Shown: piece by piece, positions 1 through 8,680 of the stretch
Layout of the letters: every line of letters starts with the position of its first letter
How positions within the stretch are numbered: position 1 is the stretch's first letter
Source of the DNA: Veillonella sp. VA142
Lineage (GTDB): Bacteria > Bacillota > Negativicutes > Veillonellales > Veillonellaceae
NCBI RefSeq assembly: GCF_003992135.1
Contig: NZ_RQVN01000002.1
Location: 124,001-188,000 of the forward strand
Reading direction: 5' to 3'
DNA length: 64,000 nt
Notes under the pieces: generated by a model
Databases searched by the model: none
What the model saw: the letters and a program-made list of their open reading frames with translations, nothing else
What the model was told of the DNA's origin: nothing
Program-made: the position numbers and the translations under genes

Positions 1-447
1 TACAAAGAAAAAATGTTGGAACGATCCGTCTTAGCAGCACAACGATTAGAAGCGGAGCAGATGAAGTGCAACAATATGTCTAGTCATACAGCAGGAAAGA
101 CCGACAATGCTAGAAATACAGCAGTGAGTACTGATTCTAATGCTGAGATACATAAAGGTACATCAGGGACTGCTATGACAGAGAAACAAAATACAAGTTT
201 TTCAGAAACAGCGACAACTCCTAAAAAGAAAACGAATTCTTTTATGGTAGAAAAGGAATTAGCCAAAGTAGAATCAGATATTGCACGGTATGAGGCGACA
301 GTTAAAATGTATACGGTACAGCTACAGGATCCATCTATACAAGGAGATATATCAGAATATGAACGATTATCTCAGGATTTGGCCAATACTACATCACAGT
401 TAGAGGCCCTCTACGAGCGGTGGGAACACCTTAGTGAAGAGGCTTAG
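1..447 (+). CDS. ABC-F family ATPase, C-terminal end (5' truncated by window)
   Basis: The frame is open from base 1, so this is the tail of a gene that starts upstream. The visible ~149 residues are a Ser/Thr/Asn-rich linker followed by a heptad-rich segment (from about residue 80: FMVEKELAKVES...) typical of the C-terminal coiled-coil domain of Uup/EttA-like ABC-F proteins, which act on ribosomes or DNA rather than in transport. Neither ATP-binding cassette is in view, so the family call rests on the coiled-coil tail alone. gluQ follows 9 bp downstream and is probably cotranscribed. Confidence 0.6.
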   Translation, partial: YKEKMLERSVLAAQRLEAEQMKCNNMSSHTAGKTDNARNTAVSTDSNAEIHKGTSGTAMTEKQNTSFSETATTPKKKTNSFMVEKELAKVESDIARYEATVKMYTVQLQDPSIQGDISEYERLSQDLANTTSQLEALYERWEHLSEEA

Positions 448-456
448 GAGGTTTCT

Positions 457-1383
457 ATGAAAGGTCGTTTTGCCCCCAGCCCTACAGGCCATATGCATGT
501 AGGGAATTTGTGGGTAGCATTTTTGTCCTATTGGTCTGCACGACGCCAAGGTGGTGAGTATATTGTCCGCATCGAAGATGTGGATACGCAACGTTCTAAA
601 CCAATCTATGCAGATCATATATTAGAAGATTTATCTTGGTTAGGTTTTAGTTGGGATGAAGCACCTACGTATCAATCCCAACGTTTAGATATATATGAAA
701 GATATCTACAAGAATTACGTACCCAAGAACGGTTATATCCATGTTATTGTAATCGAGCTCGCTTACAGGAAATCAGTAGTGCTCCTCATCAAGGTGAAGC
801 CCATCATGTATACGATGGATATTGTTTAACCCATGAGCCGACTATAGGTGAAAGACCTCCTTCTTGGCGATTTCATATGGAGGATATAAGAGGATCCTTT
901 CAGGATATATATCGAGGTACGGTAGATTATGAAATCCAATCTTGTAATGGTGATATCGTGTTAAAGCGATGGGATGGAATGATTGCCTATCATCTGGCAG
1001 TGGTCATTGATGATTATGAAATGGGGGCCACAGAAGTGATTCGAGGCAATGATTTATTACCTGTAACGGGTCATCAAATTGCGTTAGGTCAGACATTTGG
1101 ATTTCCCAAATTACAATATGGTCATGTGCCTATGTTAGTGGATACAGAAGGGTATCGCTTATCTAAACGGCAACAAAGTATAACCATGCGTGATTTACAG
1201 AATCAAGGGGCTACACCAGAGAGTCTATGGGCTTGGTTCGCCATCGAAACAGGGTTACTTACAATAAAAGACTTACCGATTTGTGGGAAGGTTACACTTT
1301 CAGAGTTACTCACTATTGATATTTCAAAAATTCTCTTAGAACAAGATACAATTAAATTGACAAACTTCGATGTTATGGTATGA
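457..1383 (+). CDS. gluQ: glutamyl-Q tRNA(Asp) synthetase
   Basis: Transfers glutamate to the queuosine base at position 34 of tRNA-Asp. At 308 residues it has only the catalytic half of a glutamyl-tRNA synthetase and no anticodon-binding domain. Visible are the N-terminal APSPTGHMHVGN class I signature (HIGH equivalent), the IRIEDVD motif, a Cys-X-Cys...Tyr-X3-Cys zinc cluster near residues 95-125 that is characteristic of GluQ, and the KMSKS counterpart RLSKRQQ near residue 234. AGGAGG lies just before the ATG. Full-length GltX would be ~480 residues, so this is not the main GluRS. Confidence 0.9.
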   Translation: MKGRFAPSPTGHMHVGNLWVAFLSYWSARRQGGEYIVRIEDVDTQRSKPIYADHILEDLSWLGFSWDEAPTYQSQRLDIYERYLQELRTQERLYPCYCNRARLQEISSAPHQGEAHHVYDGYCLTHEPTIGERPPSWRFHMEDIRGSFQDIYRGTVDYEIQSCNGDIVLKRWDGMIAYHLAVVIDDYEMGATEVIRGNDLLPVTGHQIALGQTFGFPKLQYGHVPMLVDTEGYRLSKRQQSITMRDLQNQGATPESLWAWFAIETGLLTIKDLPICGKVTLSELLTIDISKILLEQDTIKLTNFDVMV

Positions 1384-1406
1384 TAGTAAAGTATGAGGTG
1401 ATACGT

Positions 1407-1778
1407 ATGTCAATGGAAACAGCGATCCAAGAAAAAACGTGGGCCGTATTAGGTGCCACAACAAGAACCGATAAGTTCGGATATAAGATTTTCAAACATC
1501 TTTTGAATAAAGGATATACAGTGTATCCAGTAAATCCTAATATTACATCTATCGATGGTGTACAATGCTATCCAAGCTTGCATGAGTTGCCAGTAGTACC
1601 TACTGTGGTCGACTTTGTGGTACCAGAAAAAGTTGGATTAGAAGCTCTAGATGCTTGTAAAGAGTTAGGGATTAAGACCGTTTGGCTACAACCAGGTGCG
1701 GATAAACCGGCAGTAGTGAAAAAGGCAACTGAATTAGGTCTTGAAGTAATTCAAGATTGTGTATTGATTCAAATTTAA
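1407..1778 (+). CDS. CoA-binding domain protein (YccU-like)
   Basis: A single CoA-binding Rossmann domain of about 123 residues. The N-terminal TWAVLGATTRTDKFG is the nucleotide/CoA-binding loop, followed by GYTVYPVNPN and a conserved VWLQPGA segment. It resembles the CoA-binding half of succinyl-CoA synthetase alpha but lacks the ligase domain, and the function of these stand-alone proteins is not established. The start at 1407 is preferred over one at 1380 because GAGGTG precedes it and the upstream codons would overlap gluQ. trxA follows 12 bp downstream, suggesting cotranscription. Confidence 0.85.
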   Translation: MSMETAIQEKTWAVLGATTRTDKFGYKIFKHLLNKGYTVYPVNPNITSIDGVQCYPSLHELPVVPTVVDFVVPEKVGLEALDACKELGIKTVWLQPGADKPAVVKKATELGLEVIQDCVLIQI

Positions 1779-1790
1779 TAGGAGGCTTAC

Positions 1791-2114
1791 ATGAGCGCAA
1801 TTATTGATGTAACAACAGCAAATTTTAAAGAAGTAGTAGCAGGAAATGATAAAGTAACTGTCGTAGATTTCTGGGCACCATGGTGTGGATACTGTATTCG
1901 CATGATGCCAGTATATGATGAATTGGCAGCTGCGTTAGGCGACAAAGTGACATTAACAAAAGTAAACACTGACGAACAACCTGAATTGGCACAGTTCTTC
2001 AAAATTGAAATCCTTCCTACATTTGCTATTTTCAAAAATGGTGAAATCGTAGATCGTAAAATCGGGTTCATTCCATTAGAAGAGTTAAAAGCAGCTGTAG
2101 AAGCTCATTTATAA
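1791..2114 (+). CDS. trxA: thioredoxin with CGYC active site
   Basis: A 107-residue single-domain thioredoxin of normal length, with the VDFWAPWC core and the cis-proline segment ILPTFAIF. The redox motif reads Cys-Gly-Tyr-Cys where classical thioredoxin has Cys-Gly-Pro-Cys; the two residues between the cysteines tune the redox potential in this fold. No signal peptide is seen, so it should be cytoplasmic. AGGAGG precedes the ATG and a terminator follows directly. It may be a second, specialised thioredoxin rather than the main TrxA. Confidence 0.88.
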   Translation: MSAIIDVTTANFKEVVAGNDKVTVVDFWAPWCGYCIRMMPVYDELAAALGDKVTLTKVNTDEQPELAQFFKIEILPTFAIFKNGEIVDRKIGFIPLEELKAAVEAHL

Positions 2115-2120
2115 TACTCA

Positions 2121-2155
2121 AAAAGGACTGATATCTTTGAGATATCAGTCCTTTT
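2121..2155. terminator. bidirectional intrinsic terminator
   Basis: A 15-bp perfect stem (AAAAGGACTGATATC with its complement) and 5-nt loop, with A-tract and T-tract on either side. It sits between the convergent trxA and the ThrE-type exporter gene and can serve both. Confidence 0.85.
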
Positions 2156-2156
2156 C

Positions 2157-3485
2157 TTATGTATATCGTTTATCTAATAAACTTTCTAGTTTTTTCTCTT
2201 TTCTAGCGTCTAAAATCTTACCAGCTAAAATAGAAGGAATGGCTACACCGACACCAATGGAGATGATAATGAGGATAGCCGTAACACCACTTTGAATCGC
2301 TTCTACGAGGGAAGTGGAAGTAAGAGCGTTGATGTGTAACATGGCGTATAAAAATCTATAAATGAATACACCAGGTACGAGAGGTATTGCTGAAGGTATA
2401 GCTAGGACAAGAGAAGATGTTTTAGCATATCGAGCGGATTTCAAACAGAATAAACTCACCATAGCAGCAGCAATAAAAGTAGCACCAAACACTGAAAATC
2501 CTAAGTATAATATGAGTGTATTTTTTACTAAAATAGCGATGAGGCCACCAATACCTATGAGTGGAAGTAAGTGCTTTGGAGTATAAAACATCACAGCATA
2601 GCCCGCAGCGCCTACAACAGCAGCGCCTAATAAAACTGGTGAAATACTGTCAGGTACAATACTTAAATGGGTGAAATCATAGGAATGATTAAAGTATTGA
2701 GCCATACTAATGCCTACGGTCATACTTCCTACGATGAGTAGGGTATGTACCGCTCTAGAAATACCTGCTAAAATATGATTATTTAACAGGTCGTCTACTG
2801 TATTGATAAGCGGGATGCCGGGAACCATGAACAATGTACAAGCAATCATGGTGTATATCACATCGGCAGTGTCAAAAATGCATCCAGATAGAAAGGCTAA
2901 CCCAGAAGATACTGCGGCAGCACAGGCAATACCGATGTATCCATTAATCTGAAATCTTTTTAAGATAAGTTGTACAATAAAGCCTAGTAAGGCGCAAACA
3001 GTAGTTATCCAAGCAGAAATAATAGTACCACCAAATAAAATCGGAAAGGCACCGCATGCAAATCCCGCAAAAATGGCAGATGTGGCATCCGAATAGGGAG
3101 GATCTTTTTTAGCAATCTCTTCCAGTTCTTGGGAAAACTCATCAAGAGTATATTCATTACGTAATGCAGTCCAAGTTAAGATACTAGTGGCGGAAATAAT
3201 ATCCATATTAGCTCCTAAATATTGGACTTTTCTAAAGGATGTAAAGCAATCTTCAGGACTATGAATATTAATTAAAATATTAGAGTAGGCAATATGGATA
3301 TGAAGATGATCTGCTGGAATTCCCATATATGCAGCCGCGCGACGCATATCTCGAACAATTTGATTCGCATTGGCTCCATTTTCAGATAATAAACAGCCCA
3401 TACGAAGTAGAATCTTTACCTTTTTTCTGATTTCCACAAAGGGATTTTCTAAAATTTGTAAATCTTGATCTGTATACTGTGACAT
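2157..3485 (-). CDS. threonine/serine exporter family protein (fused ThrE type)
   Basis: Inner-membrane protein of 442 residues combining both ThrE halves. The N-terminal cytoplasmic part (MGCLLSENGANANQIVRDM) matches the YjjP-like domain. Several hydrophobic segments follow to the C-terminus, including FMVPGIPLINTVDD, typical of the family, and a YjjB-like second half. Family members export threonine, serine or small dicarboxylates; the substrate here is unknown. It lies one base downstream of the DUF896 gene and probably forms an operon with it. Confidence 0.85.
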   Translation of the reverse strand: MSQYTDQDLQILENPFVEIRKKVKILLRMGCLLSENGANANQIVRDMRRAAAYMGIPADHLHIHIAYSNILINIHSPEDCFTSFRKVQYLGANMDIISATSILTWTALRNEYTLDEFSQELEEIAKKDPPYSDATSAIFAGFACGAFPILFGGTIISAWITTVCALLGFIVQLILKRFQINGYIGIACAAAVSSGLAFLSGCIFDTADVIYTMIACTLFMVPGIPLINTVDDLLNNHILAGISRAVHTLLIVGSMTVGISMAQYFNHSYDFTHLSIVPDSISPVLLGAAVVGAAGYAVMFYTPKHLLPLIGIGGLIAILVKNTLILYLGFSVFGATFIAAAMVSLFCLKSARYAKTSSLVLAIPSAIPLVPGVFIYRFLYAMLHINALTSTSLVEAIQSGVTAILIIISIGVGVAIPSILAGKILDARKEKKLESLLDKRYT

Positions 3486-3486
3486 A

Positions 3487-3753
3487 TTAATGCGATTTCC
3501 GTAAATATTTCGTATCTAATTCTACATCGACTTCCACTGTATCTGTGTCTGGCTCAGCATCCACAAATTCAATAGATTCTAAATGTTGTACTACTTGAGC
3601 GCGAATAAATCCTAAGTAGACTTCGTATAGATCTTTCTTTTCTGCCAATTCTTCTTCCGTTAAAGTTTGACCAGATTTCTTTTTCGCTGCCAATGCATTA
3701 ATGCGTGTTAAGGCTTGTTCCATAGTCATATCTTTTTTTTCTTGTTCTGTCAT
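3487..3753 (-). CDS. DUF896 family protein (YnzC-like)
   Basis: Small 88-residue protein. It shows the family core INALAAKKKSGQTLTEEE followed by LYEVYLGFIRAQ, as in Bacillus YnzC, a short helical-hairpin protein of unknown function. The acidic tail (VDAEPDTDTVEVDVEL) is longer than in typical members. AGGAGA-type ribosome binding site upstream of ATG. First gene of a two-gene minus-strand unit with the exporter. Confidence 0.85.
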   Translation of the reverse strand: MTEQEKKDMTMEQALTRINALAAKKKSGQTLTEEELAEKKDLYEVYLGFIRAQVVQHLESIEFVDAEPDTDTVEVDVELDTKYLRKSH

Positions 3754-3905
3754 AGATAATCTCCTTATTTGTTAGCGCATACCCTTTGTGGTATGATACA
3801 CTATATATTAGTGTTAGATGAAAGTATCTAACCTATAATATTGATTGTAGATTTATATTATAACACGATTTATATAATTTTTTCATCTTAGAGGAGAAGG
3901 CTCCG

Positions 3906-4541
3906 ATGCGAATCACAAAAGCCATCAAGGCAGAGCAAATACGAATCTTGGGAGAAGTCTACCACGATGCAAAACCAGCACTAGAGTTTACTACACCGTT
4001 TGAATTACTAGTAGCGGTAGCATTATCTGCACAATGTACTGACGAACGAGTCAACATTGTAACAAAACGACTCTTTCCAAAATATAGTGACCCTAAAGAT
4101 ATGTATGAATTAGGCATACCTGGATTAGAGGCGCTCATTAAAGATTGCGGATTATACCGTTCAAAAGCAAAACATATTCATGAAACATGCAAAATTTTAG
4201 TGGAACAATACAATAGTGAAGTGCCCCGAGATTTTGATACTTTGGTGACATTGCCAGGGGTTGGTCGTAAAACAGCCAATGTATTAGTGTCCATTCTATT
4301 TGATACACCAGCCATTGCGGTAGACACGCATGTGTTCCGTGTATCCAATCGCTTAGGTATTGCCAAGGGTAAAACACCTGACGAAGTAGAAAAGAAACTA
4401 AAAAAAGCGATTCCTATGGAACACTGGAGTGCCGCACATCATTGGATGATCTGGCATGGTCGAAAAATTTGCAAAGCACGAAAACCATTATGTGACGAAT
4501 GTCCTTTATATGATGTATGCCAATCGGCAGGGAAGGTATAG
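3906..4541 (+). CDS. nth: endonuclease III
   Basis: DNA glycosylase/AP lyase that removes oxidised pyrimidines in base excision repair. The 211-residue protein has the helix-hairpin-helix LPGVGRKTANV with the catalytic Lys, the catalytic Asp in VDTHVFRVSNRLG, and the [4Fe-4S] cluster Cys-X6-Cys-X2-Cys-X5-Cys at the C-terminus (CKARKPLCDEC...C). Length is normal. GAGGAGAAGG precedes the ATG. The next gene starts one base after its stop. Confidence 0.95.
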   Translation: MRITKAIKAEQIRILGEVYHDAKPALEFTTPFELLVAVALSAQCTDERVNIVTKRLFPKYSDPKDMYELGIPGLEALIKDCGLYRSKAKHIHETCKILVEQYNSEVPRDFDTLVTLPGVGRKTANVLVSILFDTPAIAVDTHVFRVSNRLGIAKGKTPDEVEKKLKKAIPMEHWSAAHHWMIWHGRKICKARKPLCDECPLYDVCQSAGKV

Positions 4542-4542
4542 T

Positions 4543-6045
4543 ATGACAGAACAAATGAGACGTCTCATTGAGACTTTTACAAAGGTGGGAGTAACAGGCC
4601 CAGCCATTGTACAGGAAATAGCAAGATTCCGTGTATTAGACCAAATCATCACCCAAAGCGGTGAAGTTCGTGAATGGGGGATTACGCCGAAAGAATTATT
4701 TGAGCTTGCTAAAACATCAACAATAGATATGTTTGGTCCTTTACCATATGATGAAGCAGGCTTTAAAGAAATTTACGGCATTTCCTTTAGCGTAGAATTA
4801 ATGGATTTCATCGGTGCTACGGGCTATTATGAAGGAGTCTCTGCAGGGCGCCAGTGGTCTGTACCTATGCAAGAAGTCATCGACTTCCATAAGAATACAG
4901 AAGGTATCATACTCTTTGCTTATTTCGAAGAATATGCAGCCATTGCAGAAGAAATAATGCAAACTCTTCCAACAGATCGTTTGCTGTTCTATACAGCCTC
5001 TGAAAGCTGTTACAATTTATTCCGTAGCCTATATCCATTGGCTCCAGTGATCAATGAATGGCCAGAGGATGTCATCTTTGACCACATTGTAGCCGCTACA
5101 TCTGGTATGTTCACAGCACCAGTAACGACAATGGAACAAATGGCGGCTCGTGTGAATAATGTGAGCGAGAAAGGTACTGTACGTTACTTTATTCCAGTCT
5201 CTGCCGTACAAGATCAATTGAATATGAATCGGGTAGCCTTACAGTTCATGATTTTACAAAACCATTTAGAAGTTGTTCGTGAATGGGCTCCATTGCAAAC
5301 CTATGAATTCCGCTATGGCTTAGGACCTGTGAAAAAAGTAGATTTGTCCATTTGTGAAATTGTTGAAGATGGGTATAAGCAAACCAACTTCATTTCATTG
5401 CCTCACGAAATTTTGGCGTCAATGGAAACCTTTGGCTTGGCTCACTATGGACTTTCATTATATGGTGTGCAAGCAAGCATGAATCCAAAACACCCAACCA
5501 TGGGTGAAGATGGATATATGCATGGAGATTATCGCATTCCAACATACATGCAACGCATGTTTGAAGCTTTGGAAGGATATTATTTACAAGTATCTATGAA
5601 AGGCATCGATGTATCTGTGACATTGGAACACAAAGAGGGTATCCCATTGGGTGCTTCCCCAGAAGAACCAACAGTGCAAAAAGCTATGGAACCATCTGTT
5701 TTACAAGATGATACAGTAGCATATCGTTGGTATTTTAACCATCCAAGTGCACCATTCTTATGGTATACGTATTTCAATAGTGAAGAAGGAAAACAAGTAG
5801 TACGCACCCTTGCATCTATGGTAACGACAACACCAGCCTTATTACAATTAATGGGTAGTTGCCGTCGTCAAGTGGTGAAAGAAGAGGCATTAACTACATT
5901 TACCACATCTTTCAAAACTTCATTAGAACAGTATGAAACAGAAAAAGCGCAAGCTGAAACGAACTGGGCCAATGCATTAGCTAAACTAGCGACTGAGATT
6001 GTACCAGTACCAACCGAAGTGAAACCAGAAGTAGGGGAGGAGTAA
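4543..6045 (+). CDS. uncharacterised protein, possible eroded methyltransferase fold
   Basis: A 500-residue protein I do not recognise with certainty. The start at 4543 has GGAAGG upstream and avoids overlap with nth. Near residues 125-190 the pattern ILFAYFEEYAAIAEEI...INEWPEDVIFDHIVAAT looks like the motif I-IV layout of N6-adenine methylases, but the glycine-rich SAM loop and the NPPY catalytic motif are absent. The C-terminal ~60 residues are helical and end in a Pro/Glu-rich tail. No signal peptide or membrane segment. It sits between nth and a PC4-like ssDNA-binding protein, so a DNA-related role is possible but unproven. Confidence 0.55.
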   Translation: MTEQMRRLIETFTKVGVTGPAIVQEIARFRVLDQIITQSGEVREWGITPKELFELAKTSTIDMFGPLPYDEAGFKEIYGISFSVELMDFIGATGYYEGVSAGRQWSVPMQEVIDFHKNTEGIILFAYFEEYAAIAEEIMQTLPTDRLLFYTASESCYNLFRSLYPLAPVINEWPEDVIFDHIVAATSGMFTAPVTTMEQMAARVNNVSEKGTVRYFIPVSAVQDQLNMNRVALQFMILQNHLEVVREWAPLQTYEFRYGLGPVKKVDLSICEIVEDGYKQTNFISLPHEILASMETFGLAHYGLSLYGVQASMNPKHPTMGEDGYMHGDYRIPTYMQRMFEALEGYYLQVSMKGIDVSVTLEHKEGIPLGASPEEPTVQKAMEPSVLQDDTVAYRWYFNHPSAPFLWYTYFNSEEGKQVVRTLASMVTTTPALLQLMGSCRRQVVKEEALTTFTTSFKTSLEQYETEKAQAETNWANALAKLATEIVPVPTEVKPEVGEE

Positions 6046-6047
6046 TT

Positions 6048-6338
6048 ATGGCAGTTGTGAACTATTCAATTTATAAAGTACTAGGTACACTTTCAGAAAA
6101 TAAAGATGGCATGAAAAAACAATTAACATGCACAAGCTGGGGACGTTATAATCCTAAGTTCGATATTCGCGCTTGGGATGAAGATTACTCACAAATGACA
6201 AAAGGTGTCACCTTGACATTAGAAGAAATTTTAGAATTAAAAGAAATCTTAAACTCTGTAGATTTAGAAGAAGCTTTAGAAGAAGCAAAACAAGAACGAG
6301 CAGAGGCTAAACAATTAGAAGCAGAAAAATCTGAATAA
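6048..6338 (+). CDS. YdbC/PC4-family ssDNA-binding protein
   Basis: A 96-residue protein whose central part (LSENKDGMKKQL...PKFDIRAWDEDYSQMTKGVTLT) matches the bacterial YdbC proteins with the PC4 transcription-coactivator fold, which bind single-stranded DNA as dimers. The C-terminal 30 residues form a Glu/Lys-rich helix that goes beyond the usual ~75-residue domain. It starts two bases after the previous stop and is probably translationally linked to it. Confidence 0.8.
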   Translation: MAVVNYSIYKVLGTLSENKDGMKKQLTCTSWGRYNPKFDIRAWDEDYSQMTKGVTLTLEEILELKEILNSVDLEEALEEAKQERAEAKQLEAEKSE

Positions 6339-6354
6339 CTCATAGTCCCTAGTA

Positions 6355-6384
6355 TTGCATAGAGTGTAGCATTCGTGATATAAT
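6355..6384 (+). promoter_or_regulatory. sigma-70 type promoter for rpmE
   Basis: TTGCAT at 6355-6360 and a perfect TATAAT at 6379-6384, separated by 18 bp. It lies 40 bp before the rpmE start codon in the gap after the PC4-like gene. Confidence 0.65.
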
Positions 6385-6424
6385 CTATAAGAAAAGTTTA
6401 GACGTTGAAAAGAGGTGTATATAC

Positions 6425-6622
6425 ATGAAAGAAGGAATTCATCCTAATTATGCGGAAGCAACTGTAACTTGCGGTTGTGGAAACACATTCAAAACTGGTT
6501 CTGTTAAAGGTGATCTTCGCGTGGACGTTTGCTCCAACTGCCATCCATTCTTCACAGGCCAACAACGTGCGGCTAAAGCTCGCGGTCGTATCGAACAATT
6601 TAACAAACGTTACGGCAAATAA
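6425..6622 (+). CDS. rpmE: 50S ribosomal protein L31, zinc-binding type
   Basis: A 65-residue bL31 with the N-terminal MKEGIHPNY signature and zinc ligands CGCG (residues 16-19) and CSNC (about 36-39), followed by the HPFFTG motif. This is the Cys-containing, zinc-requiring paralogue type, normally used under zinc-replete conditions. AGAGGTG precedes the ATG. Confidence 0.95.
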   Translation: MKEGIHPNYAEATVTCGCGNTFKTGSVKGDLRVDVCSNCHPFFTGQQRAAKARGRIEQFNKRYGK

Positions 6623-6650
6623 TTACGTAAATAACCTATACAAATTAATT

Positions 6651-6670
6651 GGCAGAGCTAAGGCTCTGCC
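6651..6670 (+). terminator. hairpin after rpmE
   Basis: GGCAGAGC and GCTCTGCC form an 8-bp stem with a 4-nt loop, followed by a broken T-tract. It probably terminates rpmE transcripts partially, or attenuates into the DUF1385 gene. Confidence 0.55.
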
Positions 6671-6694
6671 TATATTTGTTTTACAGGAGACCCT

Positions 6695-7585
6695 ATGACT
6701 CAACAACGAGTAAAAAAATATGTAGGTGGACAAGCCGTCATTGAAGGGGTTATGATGCGTGGTCCTAAGATTATGGCCACAGCTTGTCGAAAACCAGATG
6801 GAACCATCACGGTTAAAGAAGAACCTACGAAATCTATCCAAGACAAGTATCCCGTATTAAAGTTGCCATTTCTGCGTGGAGTAGTAGCTTTATTTGAATC
6901 CTTAGTGATTGGTATGAAAGCCTTATCCTTTTCGGCGCAGGCCTCTGGAGAAGAAGAGGAAGAGGTATCTAATAAAGAAATTGCCATCACTATGGTTGTA
7001 TCTGTACTCATTGCAGCAGCAGTATTTATTGCCTTACCGACATGGCTGGCTAAATTTATGCCAGGTGCAGGCACAGATCATATGATATTGAATTTATATG
7101 AAGGAATGATTCGTTTAATCCTTTTTTTATTATATATTTTTGCTATCGGACTCACTCCAGATATTAAGCGTGTCTTTCAGTACCATGGGGCAGAGCATAA
7201 GACGATACACACCTATGAAAATGATATGGAATTAACCGTGGAAAATGTGCGAAATCATTCTAGATTACATGCACGCTGCGGTACTAATTTCTTGTTATTC
7301 GTCATGGTAGTGAGTATTATTGTATTCGCATTTCTAGGTTGGCCTAACTTAGTGGAACGTATAATATCTAGATTAGCCTTGATGCCAGTGGTGGCTGGAA
7401 TTTCCTATGAATTGATTCGCCTAGCTGGACGGACACAGCATCCACTCATGAAAGCCATCATTGCTCCTGGTTTGGCCCTACAATATATGACTACGAGAGA
7501 ACCAGAGGATGACCAAATTGAAGTGGCTATTCGTGCCTTACAATGTGTGCGACCTAGTGAAGAAGATGCTTACGAAGAAGATTAG
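6695..7585 (+). CDS. DUF1385 family membrane protein (YqhQ-like)
   Basis: A 296-residue protein with the family's N-terminal signature VGGQAVIEGVMMRGP, four hydrophobic segments in the middle (about residues 95-120, 135-155, 200-220, 225-245) and the conserved FQYHGAEHKTIHTYE motif with possible His/Glu metal ligands. The function of the family is unknown. It lies 12 bp upstream of prfA, an association common in Firmicutes, and is probably cotranscribed with prfA-prmC. Confidence 0.9.
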   Translation: MTQQRVKKYVGGQAVIEGVMMRGPKIMATACRKPDGTITVKEEPTKSIQDKYPVLKLPFLRGVVALFESLVIGMKALSFSAQASGEEEEEVSNKEIAITMVVSVLIAAAVFIALPTWLAKFMPGAGTDHMILNLYEGMIRLILFLLYIFAIGLTPDIKRVFQYHGAEHKTIHTYENDMELTVENVRNHSRLHARCGTNFLLFVMVVSIIVFAFLGWPNLVERIISRLALMPVVAGISYELIRLAGRTQHPLMKAIIAPGLALQYMTTREPEDDQIEVAIRALQCVRPSEEDAYEED

Positions 7586-7597
7586 AAAGGAGTCACC

Positions 7598-8680
7598 GTG
7601 TTAGTCGATAAACTGCAAGTGATTGAAGATAAATTTTTAGACTTGGAACAGCGCATTTCTGACCCAGATGTGATTGCTCGCCAAGAGGAATGGCGTAAAC
7701 TGACTCGCCAACATGCGTCATTAACGGATACTGTGAACACATTCCGTCAATATAAACAAGTCTTAGCCGGCATTGAAGAAGCGTTAGAAGTACTAGGTGA
7801 TAAAAGCCTAGATGAAGACTTCCGTGCTATGGCACAAGAAGAATTGAATGAATTAAAAGTTCGTCGAGATGAATTAGAAGCAGAATTACATATTTTGCTA
7901 TTACCTAAAGACCCAAATGATGATAAAAATATTATCGTCGAAATTCGTGGCGGTGCTGGTGGTGATGAAGCAGCTTTATTCGCAGGAGATTTATTTCGCA
8001 TGTTTACAAAGTACGCAGAAACACAAGGCTGGAGATGTACCATCATCGATGCGAACGAGCCTGAATTAGGGGGTTTCAAAGAGGTGGTATTCTCTATCGA
8101 AGGCGACAGTGTATATTCTAAGTTAAAATTTGAAAGTGGCGTACACCGTGTGCAACGTGTGCCAGATACAGAATCTTCTGGACGTATCCATACGTCTACT
8201 GTAACGGTAGCAGTATTACCAGAAGCAGAAGATATCGATATTGAAATCAATGAAAAAGATTTGGAAATCGATACATACCGTGCCTCTGGTGCAGGTGGAC
8301 AGCACATTAATAAAACGGAGTCAGCTGTCCGTATTACACACAAACCATCTGGTATTGTGGTAGCTTGTCAGGATGAGCGTTCTCAGCTCAAAAACCGTGA
8401 AAAAGCCATGCGCGTATTGCGTGCTAAATTACAAGATAAAGCAGAGCAAGAAGCGACGTCTGCTATGGCAGCAGACCGTAAAAGCCAAGTGGGTACAGGG
8501 GATCGCTCCGAGCGTATTCGTACGTACAACTATCCACAAGGTCGTGTCACAGACCATCGCATTAACTTAACTTTATACAAATTAAATGCTGTATTAAATG
8601 GAGATATGGATGAATTAATTCAAGCTTTAATCACAGCAGAACAAGCCGCTAAAATGCAAGAGGCAAATCAACATGGATAA
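7598..8680 (+). CDS. prfA: peptide chain release factor 1
   Basis: Terminates translation at UAA/UAG. The 360-residue protein has the peptidyl-hydrolysis motif [12 protein letters not shown] and the codon-recognition tripeptide Pro-Asp-Thr in [10 protein letters not shown], the PxT form that marks RF1 rather than RF2. The start is GTG at 7598 with AAAGGAG 5 bp upstream. It overlaps prmC by 8 bp, fitting their functional link: PrmC methylates the GGQ glutamine. Confidence 0.96.
   Translation: MLVDKLQVIEDKFLDLEQRISDPDVIARQEEWRKLTRQHASLTDTVNTFRQYKQVLAGIEEALEVLGDKSLDEDFRAMAQEELNELKVRRDELEAELHILLLPKDPNDDKNIIVEIRGGAGGDEAALFAGDLFRMFTKYAETQGWRCTIIDANEPELGGFKEVVFSIEGDSVYSKLKFESGVHRVQRVPDTESSGRIHTSTVTVAVLPEAEDIDIEINEKDLEIDTYRASGAGGQHINKTESAVRITHKPSGIVVACQDERSQLKNREKAMRVLRAKLQDKAEQEATSAMAADRKSQVGTGDRSERIRTYNYPQGRVTDHRINLTLYKLNAVLNGDMDELIQALITAEQAAKMQEANQHG

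Noticed and set aside
4456-4542. Longer start for the 500-residue protein, overlapping nth
   Set aside because: The overlap covers the conserved Fe-S end of nth; 4543 has its own ribosome binding site.
7747-8343. 198-codon minus-strand frame inside prfA
   Set aside because: Antisense shadow; low-complexity Ser/Asn-rich product without family features.
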